In this document: piece by piece, positions 24,075-33,401 of the stretch
Layout: each line of letters begins with the position of its first letter
Numbering within the stretch: position 1 is the stretch's first letter
From: Clostridia bacterium
Lineage (GTDB): Bacteria > Bacillota > Clostridia > Christensenellales > Aristaeellaceae
Assembly: GCA_017465155.1 (NCBI GenBank)
Contig: JAFTWV010000046.1
Location: forward strand, 1-64,000
DNA length: 64,000 nucleotides
Direction: 5' to 3'
Position numbers and translations under genes: made by a program
Notes under the pieces: generated by a model
The model's database searches: none
What the model was told of the DNA's origin: nothing
Seen by the model: only the letters and a program-made list of their open reading frames with translations

Positions 24075-24821
24075 TCAATCTTCGTGATTTGCCAACTGTT
24101 CCATCCATTCCTTGCGGGCACGGCGGATCTCCCCCGCCTTGCCGCAGGACTTCTGTCCCTCGGGACATGCGCCGCGCAGGCAGCCCGGGCCTGCGTTTGC
24201 AAACAGCGCCGGAGCTACCTCCATGCACAGCCGATGCATTTCCGTCGCCAGCGCACGGATCTCCCACTGTGCGCGGGAACACATCCGAAGGCTGAAGAAA
24301 TGCCGCAGTTCCCGCACATTCATGGTGATCATCATGCGGGTTTCGCATGCGCCGGGCAGTACAAAACGGGCATCCTCGTTGCCGCCCTCGCCTGTACCGA
24401 GGCGCTCCTGCCATCCGGTGTACCACTGATGCAGCGTGTCCATCTGCTGTTCGAATTCAGCAACAGCCTCTGCACCCAGCGCTTCGATCTTCGGCGGGAC
24501 AATGTATCCAAAGCCGCTTTCGTAGCTCACATACCGCTGGCTCTGCACCGAGAAGCTGGCCAGACGATGCCGCGTGATCTGTGCCAGCAGCACACGGGAT
24601 ACGCCCTCTACGCCAAAGGTGAAGCTTGCATGCTCCAGCACGGAATCATGGCCCATACCCATGATTTTCTGTACGAAATCCGTCTGATCGCGGGAGCTGA
24701 CGCGCTCCAGCAAATCATCCACACGAGCCCTGGAGTAGCACAGCCGGGCGCCGAGGGCGACGACCTCCTCCGGAGCGAGGGTATGACGGATGAGGGCTAC
24801 CTTCATTGCTGAACGGGGCAT
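24075..24821 (-). CDS. thyX: FAD-dependent thymidylate synthase ThyX
   Basis: 248 residues. It makes dTMP from dUMP using FAD and methylene-tetrahydrofolate. The ThyX signature RHRxxSxxxxSxR is seen as RHRLASFSVQSQR near residue 85. ELRHFFSLRMCSRAQWEIR is a second family landmark. The C-terminal part has a Cys cluster (GPGCLRGACPEGQKSC). The start has AGGAGGAGAG 3 bases upstream. It overlaps the end of mrnC by 19 bases, so the two are co-transcribed. Confidence 0.95.
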   Translation of the reverse strand: MPRSAMKVALIRHTLAPEEVVALGARLCYSRARVDDLLERVSSRDQTDFVQKIMGMGHDSVLEHASFTFGVEGVSRVLLAQITRHRLASFSVQSQRYVSYESGFGYIVPPKIEALGAEAVAEFEQQMDTLHQWYTGWQERLGTGEGGNEDARFVLPGACETRMMITMNVRELRHFFSLRMCSRAQWEIRALATEMHRLCMEVAPALFANAGPGCLRGACPEGQKSCGKAGEIRRARKEWMEQLANHED

Positions 24822-25225
24822 GTACTCTCCTCCTGACTGAGCGCGAACAGGTGAAGCAGGCGCTCCTCCTGCCCGGTAAGATACAGATAGCCAACAAGAG
24901 CTTCCAGTCCAGTGGCTGCGCGGTAATCCGCAACCTCCTGATTCTTCGGCGCAGCATGATGAGCATGGGCATTGCGGCCGCGGCGGAACACATCCGCCTC
25001 CGGCTCGGTGAGTTCTGCTTCGATCCGCTGCACTGCAAGGGCCTGTGCACGGGCGTTGACGCACGCAACAGCGTCCTTATGCATATTGCGGACATTGCGT
25101 CCCCGGTATATCAGCCGCGAACGGACAAGCAAGTCCCATACCGTATCGCCGATATACGCCAGCTGAAGAGGATTAAGCATCCGTGCCTGCTTTTCCTCCA
25201 TCGGTGCGGATTCCCGCAATGTCAA
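24803..25225 (-). CDS. mrnC: Mini-ribonuclease 3 (23S rRNA maturation)
   Basis: 140 residues, an RNase III catalytic domain without the dsRNA-binding domain. The core is NPLQLAYIGDTVWDLLVRSRLI near residue 17 and GLEALVGYLYLTGQEERL near residue 105, with the acidic metal-binding residues kept. In Bacillus it trims 23S rRNA ends. The start is probably TTG at 25225 with AAGGAGG 8 bases ahead; an ATG at 25201 has no ribosome site. Confidence 0.9.
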   Translation of the reverse strand: MTLRESAPMEEKQARMLNPLQLAYIGDTVWDLLVRSRLIYRGRNVRNMHKDAVACVNARAQALAVQRIEAELTEPEADVFRRGRNAHAHHAAPKNQEVADYRAATGLEALVGYLYLTGQEERLLHLFALSQEESTCPVQQ

Positions 25226-25366
25226 GTGCGTCGCCTCCTTGCGGGAAGTTGCGCCGCTTCAGCGTCAGCCATCCTTCCCAAATGCATACGAAGCCATTAT
25301 ATCATACTCCTTCAGATTTGGATAGGCTTTTTCGTGTTTCTGATGCAAATTTTCATCGGCAACGCA

Positions 25367-25396
25367 AGAAAAAACCTGCATCAAACGATGCAGGTT
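25367..25396 (-). terminator. Terminator of the tRNA-Lys cluster
   Basis: Minus strand AACCTGCATC / GATGCAGGTT hairpin followed by TTTTCTTGC, immediately after the last tRNA. Confidence 0.85.
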
Positions 25397-25399
25397 TCG

Positions 25400-25472
25400 T
25401 ACACCATCAGGGACTCGAACCCTGGACACCCTGATTAAGAGTCAGGTGCTCTACCAACTGAGCTAATGGTGC
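25400..25472 (-). tRNA. tRNA-Lys(CTT), last copy, no encoded CCA
   Basis: Full cloverleaf on the minus strand: acceptor GCACCAT / ATGGTGT, D arm TTAGCTCAGTTGGTAGAGC, anticodon loop CTCTTAA with anticodon CTT, T arm CCAGGGTTCGAGTCCCTG. After the discriminator A the sequence is CGA, so CCA must be added by the nucleotidyltransferase. Confidence 0.96.
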
Positions 25473-25491
25473 ATATGCGACCCGAGCCATG

Positions 25492-25567
25492 TGGTACACC
25501 ATCAGGGACTCGAACCCTGGACACCCTGATTAAGAGTCAGGTGCTCTACCAACTGAGCTAATGGTGC
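25492..25567 (-). tRNA. tRNA-Lys(CTT), middle copy, CCA encoded
   Basis: Identical to the flanking copies through base 73 and carrying encoded CCA. The repeat period is 95 bases and the spacer is nearly identical to the next one. Confidence 0.97.
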
Positions 25568-25586
25568 ATATGTGACTCGGGCCATG

Positions 25587-25662
25587 TGGTACACCATCAG
25601 GGACTCGAACCCTGGACACCCTGATTAAGAGTCAGGTGCTCTACCAACTGAGCTAATGGTGC
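25587..25662 (-). tRNA. tRNA-Lys(CTT), first copy, CCA encoded
   Basis: Promoter-proximal copy of the tandem array, same sequence with encoded CCA. Confidence 0.97.
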
Positions 25663-25773
25663 ACATTGATGCGTATATCACGCGGTCAACGGATGATATT
25701 ATACTACGTTTCGCCGAAATGTCAATAGGATTTTCAAAATTTCCGAAAAAACTTTTCATCCTGTAATGATACA

Positions 25774-25798
25774 GGCTCCCTGATGATCTCAGGGAGCC
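25774..25798 (-). terminator. Hairpin after the ferredoxin gene
   Basis: Perfect 10-base inverted repeat GGCTCCCTGA / TCAGGGAGCC, 18 bases past the stop; the T-run is weak. Confidence 0.55.
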
Positions 25799-25815
25799 GT
25801 ATTCATACACATTCC

Positions 25816-25986
25816 TTACGCCTGTTCGGGAGCGCTGACGGGGCAAACCTCGGCGCAGGCGCCGCAGTCGATGCACACCGCGGGATCAATTTCATACTTG
25901 GTCGCGCCTTCCTTGATCGCGGAGACGGGGCAGCCCTCAGCACAAGCACCGCACATGATGCAGGCATCAGTAATCTTAAAAGCCAT
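25816..25986 (-). CDS. 2[4Fe-4S] ferredoxin (56 residues)
   Basis: A short gene read from the minus strand, with CAGGAGGTG ahead of the ATG. It has two complete cluster motifs, CIMCGACAEGCP and CIDCGACAEVCP, separated by 18 residues, the pattern of classical clostridial ferredoxin. It shuttles electrons in anaerobic metabolism. It has its own promoter and a hairpin behind it, so it is monocistronic. Confidence 0.95.
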   Translation of the reverse strand: MAFKITDACIMCGACAEGCPVSAIKEGATKYEIDPAVCIDCGACAEVCPVSAPEQA

Positions 25987-26015
25987 GATATTGTCACCTC
26001 CTGTTTTGTATCAAC

Positions 26016-26044
26016 ATCATATCACGATCATCATGAAAATGCAA
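26016..26044 (-). promoter_or_regulatory. Promoter of the ferredoxin gene
   Basis: Minus strand TTGCAT, 17 bases, TATGAT; 29 bases before the ATG. Confidence 0.55.
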
Positions 26045-26115
26045 GCTGCATGTCAGGATTTGTTCAGGAAAAAAGCTGCATTTTTCCGGTTTTTCGGGTT
26101 AGTTGTATCTTACTT

Positions 26116-27363
26116 TCACTTGCCTTCCGCTTCACGCATTGCACGCTCCAGCGCAGCCTTCCACGGGCTGACCGCAGGCACTTCAGGCTTGGATTCCACA
26201 GGAGCGGCAGGTGCTTCAGCAGGCTTTTCAGCAGCGGTCAGCACTTCTTCGACAGGCTTCTCCGCGGGTGCTTCCGCAACGGGCGCTTCCTGCCTGACGC
26301 GTCGATCTTCACGGCGACGGTCATCGCGGCTCTTTTCGCGGCGGTCGCTGCGGGCCGGCTTCTCCCCTTCCTCACGGCGGGGCTTCTGTGCATCGCTCTT
26401 GGGCTGACGTTCACCGCGCTCGCGGCGGGGACGGGACTGCGGAACGACATCCTCCTCAGGCGCCTCCACCGCAGGGACATCCACAAGGTTCTCCTCGTCA
26501 GCAGCCAGATCCTCTGCGGGATCCTCCTTCGGCTGCTGATGCTGCACGGGCTGCGCACCGGCGCGCTGCACATCATCCATCGGGTAATCCTTCAACTCGC
26601 TGCTGTCACCCTTCTGGATACGCACGCGCACAGTTTCCTTAATGATGTTGAGGTCCCACACCACGCCAGGGCCGTCGGGCGTCATGACCTCCTTGCCGAC
26701 CTTGGGCATCTTCTTGCGGGTCTGCTCATATTGATCCTGCTCATACTTCAGGCAGCACATGAGTCGACCACACACGCCGCTGATCTTGTTTGGATTCAGG
26801 GAGAGGTTCTGTTCCTTGGCCATCTTGATGGACACGGGCTGGAAATCGCCCAGAAACGCGCCGCAGCAGATAGGACGGCCGCAGGGACCAAGTCCGCCGA
26901 GCATCTTCGCTTCATCGCGCACACCAATCTGGCGCAGCTCAATGCGCGTCTTGAACACGCCTGCCAGATCCTTCACCAGACTGCGGAAATCCACTCGACC
27001 ATTGGCAGTGAAGTAAAACAGGATCTTGCTGTTATCAAAGGTATATTCCACCGAAACCAGCTTCATGTCCAGCTTATGCTCGGCAATCTTCTTCTGGCAG
27101 ATGGCATACGCCTCCTTCTCGGCGGCCTTGTTTTCCTGCGCGTGCTTCACATCCTCCTCGGATGCGATGCGTACAACCTGCTTGAGCGGTGAAGAAAGCG
27201 TCGAATCATCGATCTCCTTCACCTGTGTGACCACCTCGCCAAACTCGATGCCGCGGGAAGTCTCCACCAGCACAAAATCACCAGGCGTGGGCCAGAACGT
27301 GCCCGGGTCGAAAAAATACAGCTTTCCGGCGTTCTGGAACCGAACGCCAATCACGTTGACCAT
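26116..27363 (-). CDS. PSP1 domain protein (YaaT/RicT-like)
   Basis: 415 residues. Residues 1-275 are the PSP1 family: VIGVRFQNAGKLYFFDPG, GIEFGEVV, then the Cys-rich GLGPCGRPICCGAFLGDF and GVCGRLMCCLKYEQDQY, which in Bacillus bind iron-sulfur clusters in the RicA-RicF-RicT complex affecting RNA processing and sporulation. The C-terminal 140 residues are a basic then Ala/Glu/Pro-rich tail, probably disordered, and not normal for the family. GGAGGAAAAG precedes the ATG. The start overlaps the holB end by 13 bases. Confidence 0.88.
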   Translation of the reverse strand: MVNVIGVRFQNAGKLYFFDPGTFWPTPGDFVLVETSRGIEFGEVVTQVKEIDDSTLSSPLKQVVRIASEEDVKHAQENKAAEKEAYAICQKKIAEHKLDMKLVSVEYTFDNSKILFYFTANGRVDFRSLVKDLAGVFKTRIELRQIGVRDEAKMLGGLGPCGRPICCGAFLGDFQPVSIKMAKEQNLSLNPNKISGVCGRLMCCLKYEQDQYEQTRKKMPKVGKEVMTPDGPGVVWDLNIIKETVRVRIQKGDSSELKDYPMDDVQRAGAQPVQHQQPKEDPAEDLAADEENLVDVPAVEAPEEDVVPQSRPRRERGERQPKSDAQKPRREEGEKPARSDRREKSRDDRRREDRRVRQEAPVAEAPAEKPVEEVLTAAEKPAEAPAAPVESKPEVPAVSPWKAALERAMREAEGK

Positions 27364-28394
27364 TTGCTCTTTTCCTCCATAAAGCGCAGGAGCAGCTTTT
27401 CCACCACTGCCTGCCAGGTCACCTGACTGCCGCGAAGGCGCCTTGCCTCGCTCACAGCCTCTGATAATTGGATAAATGCTTTCAGTTCGCCCTTGCGGGC
27501 CAGATGCTGCCACGGCTCCGGATATCCGGACAGCATTGATTCCTCCTGCCTGCCCAGCCGCACAATCAGCAGCGTGCGCACCATGTCCTCCAGATCGTCG
27601 AGAAGCGCGTCAGACTCGTCCTTCCGATCCTTCCACTCACTTGAAATGCGCAGGATATCGCTGCGGCTGCCAATTGTAAAGAAATCCTGCATTACGTCCT
27701 GCCGGCGCTGCCAGAAACGCTCATCCGCCGCAATGGCAACAGCCCGTCCGATGGAGCCGCCGCAAACATGCAGCGCCTTCCGGGCCATATCATCCTCTAC
27801 GCCATGGTTCTTCAGGGCCTTCAACACAACCTCATCCGGCCACGGATGCAGCTTCAGCGCACGGCATCGGCTGACAATGGTCGGCAGCAACAGCTCCGGC
27901 GAATCCGTCAGCAGCAGGAACACCGTGCCGGGCATTGGCTCTTCCAACGTCTTGAGCAGGGCATTTTGTGCCGGCTGGTTCATCTTCTCCGCCCGTTCAA
28001 TGATCACCACGCGACGGCCGCCAATAAAAGTATGCTGCCCAACAAGCGAGATCACATAACGTATTTCATCCACGGAGATACCCTGGAGACCTGATTTGAC
28101 GTCCGGACTCAGCGGTTTTCCAGGCGTGACGATCACGGCATCGGGGTGATTCCCCTCCTGCACCTGTATACAGGACGGACACGTTCCACAGGGCTTGTGC
28201 TGCGCCTGACACAGCAGATGCTGTGCCATGAGACGGCTGAGCGTCCGCTTTCCGATGCCCTCCATGCCGCTGATCAGATAAGCATGAACAAAGGTACCGT
28301 CGTCAAGCGTGCGCATCAGTCCATCGTAAAGAGCGCCCTGCCCCGAAAAATCAGAAAGGACGGGCGCTTTAGGGGTATTCCTTGTCTCAGCCAC
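27351..28394 (-). CDS. holB: DNA polymerase III subunit delta prime
   Basis: 347 residues, clamp-loader AAA+ protein. HAYLISGMEGIGKRTLSRLMAQHL is the Walker A region, followed by the zinc-type cluster CxxxxCxxC (CGTCPSC plus an upstream Cys) and the sensor-type segment VIIERAEKMNQPAQNALLKTLEEP. The start is GTG at 28394 with GGAG 10 bases upstream. The gene lies between darA and the PSP1 gene, the standard Firmicutes order. Confidence 0.92.
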   Translation of the reverse strand: MAETRNTPKAPVLSDFSGQGALYDGLMRTLDDGTFVHAYLISGMEGIGKRTLSRLMAQHLLCQAQHKPCGTCPSCIQVQEGNHPDAVIVTPGKPLSPDVKSGLQGISVDEIRYVISLVGQHTFIGGRRVVIIERAEKMNQPAQNALLKTLEEPMPGTVFLLLTDSPELLLPTIVSRCRALKLHPWPDEVVLKALKNHGVEDDMARKALHVCGGSIGRAVAIAADERFWQRRQDVMQDFFTIGSRSDILRISSEWKDRKDESDALLDDLEDMVRTLLIVRLGRQEESMLSGYPEPWQHLARKGELKAFIQLSEAVSEARRLRGSQVTWQAVVEKLLLRFMEEKSKWST

Positions 28395-28408
28395 GGAAAG
28401 CCTGCTCC

Positions 28409-28744
28409 TTACAGCTTGACAAACTGATCGACAGACAACACGAACACCGTTGCACCGCCGACCGTTACCTCAACGGGATAGGAAGCAGCAGAATACACGC
28501 CTCCCATGTGGGACATGGATGTAGGTGCAGAAGCAATCTGCTTGCGGGACTTGCACACATGCTCAATGATGTCCATCACGCTCTGGAGCTTCTCATCATC
28601 CACGCCGACCAGCAGCGTAGTATTGCCGGCACGCAAGAATCCGCCGGTGGTGGCCAGCTTCGTCACGCCGAAGCCTTCCTTCATCAGCTGATTGACCAGA
28701 CGGGACGCGTCCTCATCCTGAACGATGGCAACGATCAGCTTCAT
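28409..28744 (-). CDS. darA: Cyclic-di-AMP receptor, PII-like (DarA/PstA)
   Basis: 111 residues, the typical size. MKLIVAIVQDEDASRLVNQL starts the PII-like fold; GFGVTKLATTGGFLRAGNTTLLVGV is the ligand-loop signature of the DarA family. It binds c-di-AMP; the output is not known. GGAGG precedes the ATG, and a promoter is upstream. Confidence 0.93.
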   Translation of the reverse strand: MKLIVAIVQDEDASRLVNQLMKEGFGVTKLATTGGFLRAGNTTLLVGVDDEKLQSVMDIIEHVCKSRKQIASAPTSMSHMGGVYSAASYPVEVTVGGATVFVLSVDQFVKL

Positions 28745-28789
28745 ATCAATTGAACCTCCTTTGATATGGGAGTATGATTTCACTCATAC

Positions 28790-28818
28790 AGTATAGCGCA
28801 TATCAGGCAAAAATGCAA
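28790..28818 (-). promoter_or_regulatory. Promoter of the darA-holB-PSP1 operon
   Basis: Minus strand TTGCAT, 17 bases, TATACT. Confidence 0.6.
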
Positions 28819-28844
28819 GTTTTCATGCTGTGTCTGCAATCAGA

Positions 28845-28890
28845 CAAAAAAAGGATGCAGCAGTGCGGTCGACGCCACAGTACTGCATCC
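28845..28890 (-). terminator. Orphan terminator of the decayed carbohydrate locus
   Basis: Minus strand GGATGCAG / CTGCATCC stem with TTTTTTT. It lies just past the GH2 remnant and would have ended its transcript. Confidence 0.7.
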
Positions 28891-29010
28891 CGTTACAAAC
28901 ATCAAATCTCTGCCGGTATGTTTCATCAGCATCGGCTCTCATTGAAGCCTTGATCAAAACCTGTTTCCACATGGGAGGACGTTACCTGGTGGTTACCGTG
29001 GTGGGCTGCA

Positions 29011-29735
<725 letters not shown>

Positions 29736-30217
29736 CAATCGTTCCAGCGACCGACGGCGGTAAACAGGCACAGCGACGCCAGCATCAACAGGAGCAGGAT
29801 GATCTTCTCCAGTGTCTGCATGTAGGTTGTATCGTCGCGGACTGTCCGGGATGTCCTGAAAGAACCGCTTCATGACGAATATATTCCACACATTGACAAG
29901 ACCAGAAATCACAAATACCCAGAATGTGTGGTGCAGCCCCCAATTACGCAGCTGCAGCAGTAGGTAATCTGGCCGCCATTGAACAGCATGCGAATCTGCA
30001 CAAAGGTCATCATCACCTTTTTGAAGGGGATGTTGCACCAGAGGCTATCCGCCAGCGTGAAGCGGATGCGGTAATCCTTGATTGCGCCGATCAGGCCAAC
30101 CATCGGCATGTGGCTGAACAGAATCAACAGAATTGCTGCCGGCAGGAACATCATGTACTGCCACTTATCTTCCTTCACGCGCTGCCAGGTTTTTGCCCGT
30201 TCTTCGTACTTTGTCAT
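29736..30217 (-). pseudogene. Sugar ABC transporter permease remnants fused by deletion
   Basis: Minus strand. The N-terminal part (EDKWQYMMFLPAAILLILFS, then GAIKDYRIRFTLADS) is that of an LplB-like permease. It runs into FVQIRMLFNGG followed, after a frameshift, by LRNWGLHHTFWVFVISGLVN and WNIFVMKRFFQDIPDS, which belong to the partner YtcP/AraQ-like permease. It ends at LFTAVGRWND, where the sequence passes directly into the GH2 fragment. Two permease genes and a hydrolase have thus been collapsed by internal deletions. Confidence 0.75.
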
Positions 30218-30367
30218 GACTCGCGCATATTCCCAACTCCTCTTCAGTTTATGAAAACGAGACTTGCAGCAGATTTCATGTCTACTATCATCCATATTTT
30301 TCTTTGGTAAAATAGTGAATCTCTTTGTTTTCCATAGGTGTTGTTATCAAGCATTTTCCGTTAGTTA

Positions 30368-30530
30368 CTATTGATCAGCCAGGCTATCAAATCGACCTTC
30401 TCTTCACAATGGATGATCTCTCTGACCGGCGGCGCCGAGGGATTGTTGATCTTCTCCATGATATGTAGCGCAGCACTGGCGCCAATCTCGGTGGTAGGCA
30501 GTGACATGAGACCACCACGCGGGAGGTGTT
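30368..30530 (-). pseudogene. LacI-family regulator remnant (C-terminal end)
   Basis: Minus strand gives GGLMSLPTTEIGASAALHIM and then PPVREIIHCEEKVDLIAWLIN with a stop, which resembles the end of LacI/PurR-type sugar-responsive regulators. The DNA-binding and most of the ligand domain are absent. The call rests on a short stretch. Confidence 0.55.
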
Positions 30531-30538
30531 AGGAAGGG

Positions 30539-31419
30539 ATGACAACCCCATCGCGCGAAAAGGGTCAAAGACTCCACGAAATACCTTTGAATACGGTCAG
30601 GATCACGGACGCTTTCTTGTCGCCGCGCCATCGTCTGATGACCAACATGACCATCCCCTACATGGAAAAATCCTCCGGTACAAGGTGCCTGGCACATGAT
30701 CGAAGCAGGCGTTGCCCTGCATGAAGCCGGCCAGAACAAGCTGCTGCACATCTGCATACGCCCGGCGGATCATATCTGCGACAGGTTCATGCAGGTGAAG
30801 GGCATCACCGGCCATCAGGAGAACGAGATCGGCCTGATGCGGCTGTATCATGCTACCGGCAATGCGAAGTATCGCGATATGGCGCTGCGCTTCCTCGATT
30901 TACGCGGACAGGATCCGCACTGGTTTGAGGAGCATACGCCCAGGCACCCGGGCGTCCACTATGGCGGATATGACATCTCCCTGAGAGCACCGCCTACAAC
31001 CAATCCGATGTGCCCGTTCGGGAGCAGACCGTTGCCCAAGGCCACGCGGTACGCCAGCTGTACATGCTCACCGCTATGACGGATGCCGCCGCCGACACGG
31101 GCGATGCGGAGATGATCGCCGCCTGTGACCGGCTGTTTGACAACATCACCCAGAAGCAGATGTATGTTACCGGTGCAGTGGATTCCACGCCTCACCATTG
31201 TGCTGCCGGAGGATACGGAGATCCCGATCACCCGGAGTGCTGCATTTGACGGAATGATTGAACTGCGGGCTGAAGGAGCCGTGCAGCTGAATCCTTTGAA
31301 CCTGTACAGCACAGATAACCAACACCAGTCACAAGGCATCTGGTGCACTCCCTACTTTGCGTGGGGGAACCAGGCACTCGGTGACATGCTGGTATGGATT
31401 TGCGAGGTGCAGCAATAGC
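30539..31419 (+). pseudogene. GH127 (beta-L-arabinofuranosidase-like) remnant
   Basis: Plus-strand pieces in three frames match the family in order: an N-terminal IPLNTVRITDAFLSPRHRLM, then ADHICDRFMQVKGITGHQEN, IGLMRLYHATGNAKYRDMAL, VREQTVAQGHAVRQLYML, a TGDAEMIAACDRLFDNIT to QMYVTGAVDST part, and a C-terminal YSTDNQHQSQGIWCTPYFAW. A large deletion removes the segment between the N-terminus and the first helical repeat, and another removes most of the C-terminal half. The enzyme family removes beta-linked arabinose from plant glycoproteins. Confidence 0.82.
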
Positions 31420-31472
31420 ATCGGTAACACGGAAGGTTCGCGCTGTCAATATTTTTTCTAGAAAATAGATTT

Positions 31473-31504
31473 AGCACCCGGCAGAATGATTCCTGCCGGG
31501 TGCT
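31473..31504. terminator. Hairpin behind the GH127 remnant
   Basis: Perfect 12-base inverted repeat AGCACCCGGCAG / CTGCCGGGTGCT. Between here and 31662 there is no intact gene; a minus-strand fragment HYIMMHF then NEIGYEGWSKNPLVTVP may be another remnant that I cannot assign. Confidence 0.5.
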
Positions 31505-31662
31505 GCTTGTGTAATTCAGTTGATCATTTCGTAGTTCACGGAACGGTTACGAGGGGATTCTTACTCCATCCCTCATAGCCGATCTCATTCACCACAAACG
31601 AAATGCATCATGATGTAATGTGAAGGATCAATCTTCCTTAATACACCATACATCCTGCAATG

Positions 31663-32376
31663 TTACTGATCGCCCATGATCCTGTGCAGCAGATCCTGAT
31701 AAGCCTGCTCCACGTTGCCCAAATCGCGGCGGAAGCGGTCAATATCCATCGGTTCGTGTGTACGGGCGTCCCAGAAACGCGCCGTGTCCGGTGAAATCTC
31801 ATCCGCCAGCATAATCCTGCCTTCAAAACGGCCAAACTCCAGCTTGATATCCACCAGCTCCACGCCGATATCCGACATGTACTCAGTGATGATATCGTTG
31901 ATGCGGCAGGCCGTATTGATGATGTAATTCAGCTCCTCGCGGGTTGCCAGCTTCATGGCGATGGCATGGGTACCGTTGATGAGCGGATTATCAAGATATT
32001 CGTCCTTCAGCTCCAGCTCGACAACGGTGCTGTCCAGCTTTGTGCCGATGGCAAGCCCGATTCGCTTTGCAAGCGAACCAGCCACACGATTTCGCACCTT
32101 CACGGCAATCGGGATAATCTCGCAGCGGCGCACAAGGCTCTGCCGGGCGTCAAGCTGCCGGATGAAATGTGTCTCAATGCCATGTTGCTGAAGCACCTCG
32201 TACAGATGGCCGCACACAGCATTGTTGACCTCGCCCTTGCCCAGAATCCGTCCGCGCTTGAGACCATGGAAGGCCATGGCCTCGTCCTTAAAATAAACGA
32301 TGGCCGTTTCCGGATCACTGGTCGCATAAACTCGTTTGCCCTTACCCTCAGTCAGCAGCTTGCCAATCTCCACCAT
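31663..32376 (-). CDS. purC: Phosphoribosylaminoimidazole-succinocarboxamide synthase
   Basis: 237 residues, standard for bacterial PurC. It joins aspartate to CAIR in purine synthesis. Seen motifs: LLTEGKGKRVYATSDPETAIVYFKDEAMAF split at residues 7-36, VRNRVAGSLAKRIGL, ELVDIKLEFGRFEGRIMLADEISPD and RFRRDLGNVEQAY. GGGGAG lies 9 bases before the ATG. No other purine gene is adjacent. The start is on the minus strand about 160 bases after a promoter. Confidence 0.95.
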   Translation of the reverse strand: MVEIGKLLTEGKGKRVYATSDPETAIVYFKDEAMAFHGLKRGRILGKGEVNNAVCGHLYEVLQQHGIETHFIRQLDARQSLVRRCEIIPIAVKVRNRVAGSLAKRIGLAIGTKLDSTVVELELKDEYLDNPLINGTHAIAMKLATREELNYIINTACRINDIITEYMSDIGVELVDIKLEFGRFEGRIMLADEISPDTARFWDARTHEPMDIDRFRRDLGNVEQAYQDLLHRIMGDQ

Positions 32377-32532
32377 GCAGGCACGCTCCCCTTTATCATT
32401 CAGGTTTCCGGTTGCTTCCGGTCTGCTTATCTTGCGCATCATCCGCTGCCTCAATACCTGCTTGATTTATACACAGGCACATAGTCTCCCTGAAAACACG
32501 AACATTTGCAGGGAAAAGCCGGATAATGACCT

Positions 32533-32561
32533 ATTGTATCACCTTTTTGCCAGTCGAACAA
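32533..32561 (-). promoter_or_regulatory. Candidate promoter of purC
   Basis: Minus strand TTGTTC, 17 bases, TACAAT. The 319-base gap 32377-32695 otherwise shows no gene and no riboswitch fold that I recognise. Confidence 0.4.
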
Positions 32562-32695
32562 GAGGGAAACGTACGATTCTGGCGTTTTTGTGATATCTTC
32601 ACGAAAGCCAAAGCTGTCGGTTAGCGTCGTTCAGTGTAAATAGCCGATCATACTTTTCTTCATTTGGGCATTTTTGATAAAGATCATGTTTTTCA

Positions 32696-33334
32696 TTAGA
32701 CAGCGCTGATATCGCGGTCCATGCTGCAGCAGACAACCAGAAGCCCCGCCCGGAATGAGACGGTCACTTCATCGGATGTCCATTCATTGCTGCACCCAAG
32801 GGGGTAATGGTTCGTCAAAACAGCATCGGTAAGCTCCCAAAGGGCTCCGCGAAGCGTCACCCCCAATACCTGCGGTGTATAAGCAAGAAGAGACAGCTTC
32901 CGCCCCGGCAGCACGGGAATCCTGTGTGCACCCGGAGCCAGCACCGTCACGCGGTTTTGGGGATCACAAAGCCACAGAGACTCCCCTTTTTCCGCCGCAT
33001 CGGCCGCGCACTGCAGGCAAGCCAGCGTATGGTCGAAACGCCCGCCAAGACATCCTGCCGCCACAAATTCGCAATATCCCCGTCTGCGACCTTCCTGCAG
33101 GCAGACAACCATATCCGTATCGTCCTTATGTACCGGCAAGCGAATGATTTCCCCTTCCACCTGGACATCCGGCATCGAGTCAAAATCACCGATAGTCACA
33201 TCAGGCTTGAAGCCATGACGCACCGCAGCCGGGTAGCCGCCATCTGCACAGATGAGCAGATCTCCCTCCTGCGGTGCAATCCACTCGCGCTCCTCGCCTT
33301 CATACAGCGGCGCGATGATGATGCAGCGAGCCAT
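32696..33334 (-). CDS. thiN: Thiamine diphosphokinase
   Basis: 212 residues. It transfers pyrophosphate from ATP to thiamine. Seen motifs: LLICADGGYPAAVRHGFKPDVTIGDFDS split over residues 25-53, the KDDTDMVVCL segment near residue 69 and GGRFDHTLACLQ near residue 96, all typical of thiamine pyrophosphokinase. The start has AAGGAGGGG upstream. A longer frame runs back through the terminator of the upstream gene and is not used. Confidence 0.92.
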   Translation of the reverse strand: MARCIIIAPLYEGEEREWIAPQEGDLLICADGGYPAAVRHGFKPDVTIGDFDSMPDVQVEGEIIRLPVHKDDTDMVVCLQEGRRRGYCEFVAAGCLGGRFDHTLACLQCAADAAEKGESLWLCDPQNRVTVLAPGAHRIPVLPGRKLSLLAYTPQVLGVTLRGALWELTDAVLTNHYPLGCSNEWTSDEVTVSFRAGLLVVCCSMDRDISAV

Positions 33335-33356
33335 TGAGCCGCCCCTCCTTCCATGC

Positions 33357-33386
33357 AAAAAGGAGGCAAGCGCAAGGCTTACCTCC
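33357..33386 (-). terminator. Terminator of ispH-rpsA
   Basis: Minus strand GGAGGTAAGC / GCTTGCCTCC with TTTTTG, 16 bases past the ispH-rpsA stop and 23 bases before thiN. Confidence 0.8.
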
Positions 33387-33401
33387 TGATGTGTGACTGG
33401 A

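Noticed and set aside
25400..25662. Regular direct repeats resembling a CRISPR array
   Set aside because: The repeats are complete tRNA-Lys genes with conserved spacers.
32377..32695. Purine riboswitch for purC
   Set aside because: No purine-aptamer core or terminator/antiterminator pair is recognisable in the leader.
33335..33401. TPP riboswitch for thiN
   Set aside because: The short gap holds only the ispH-rpsA terminator and a ribosome site; no THI-box segments such as CTGAGA are present.
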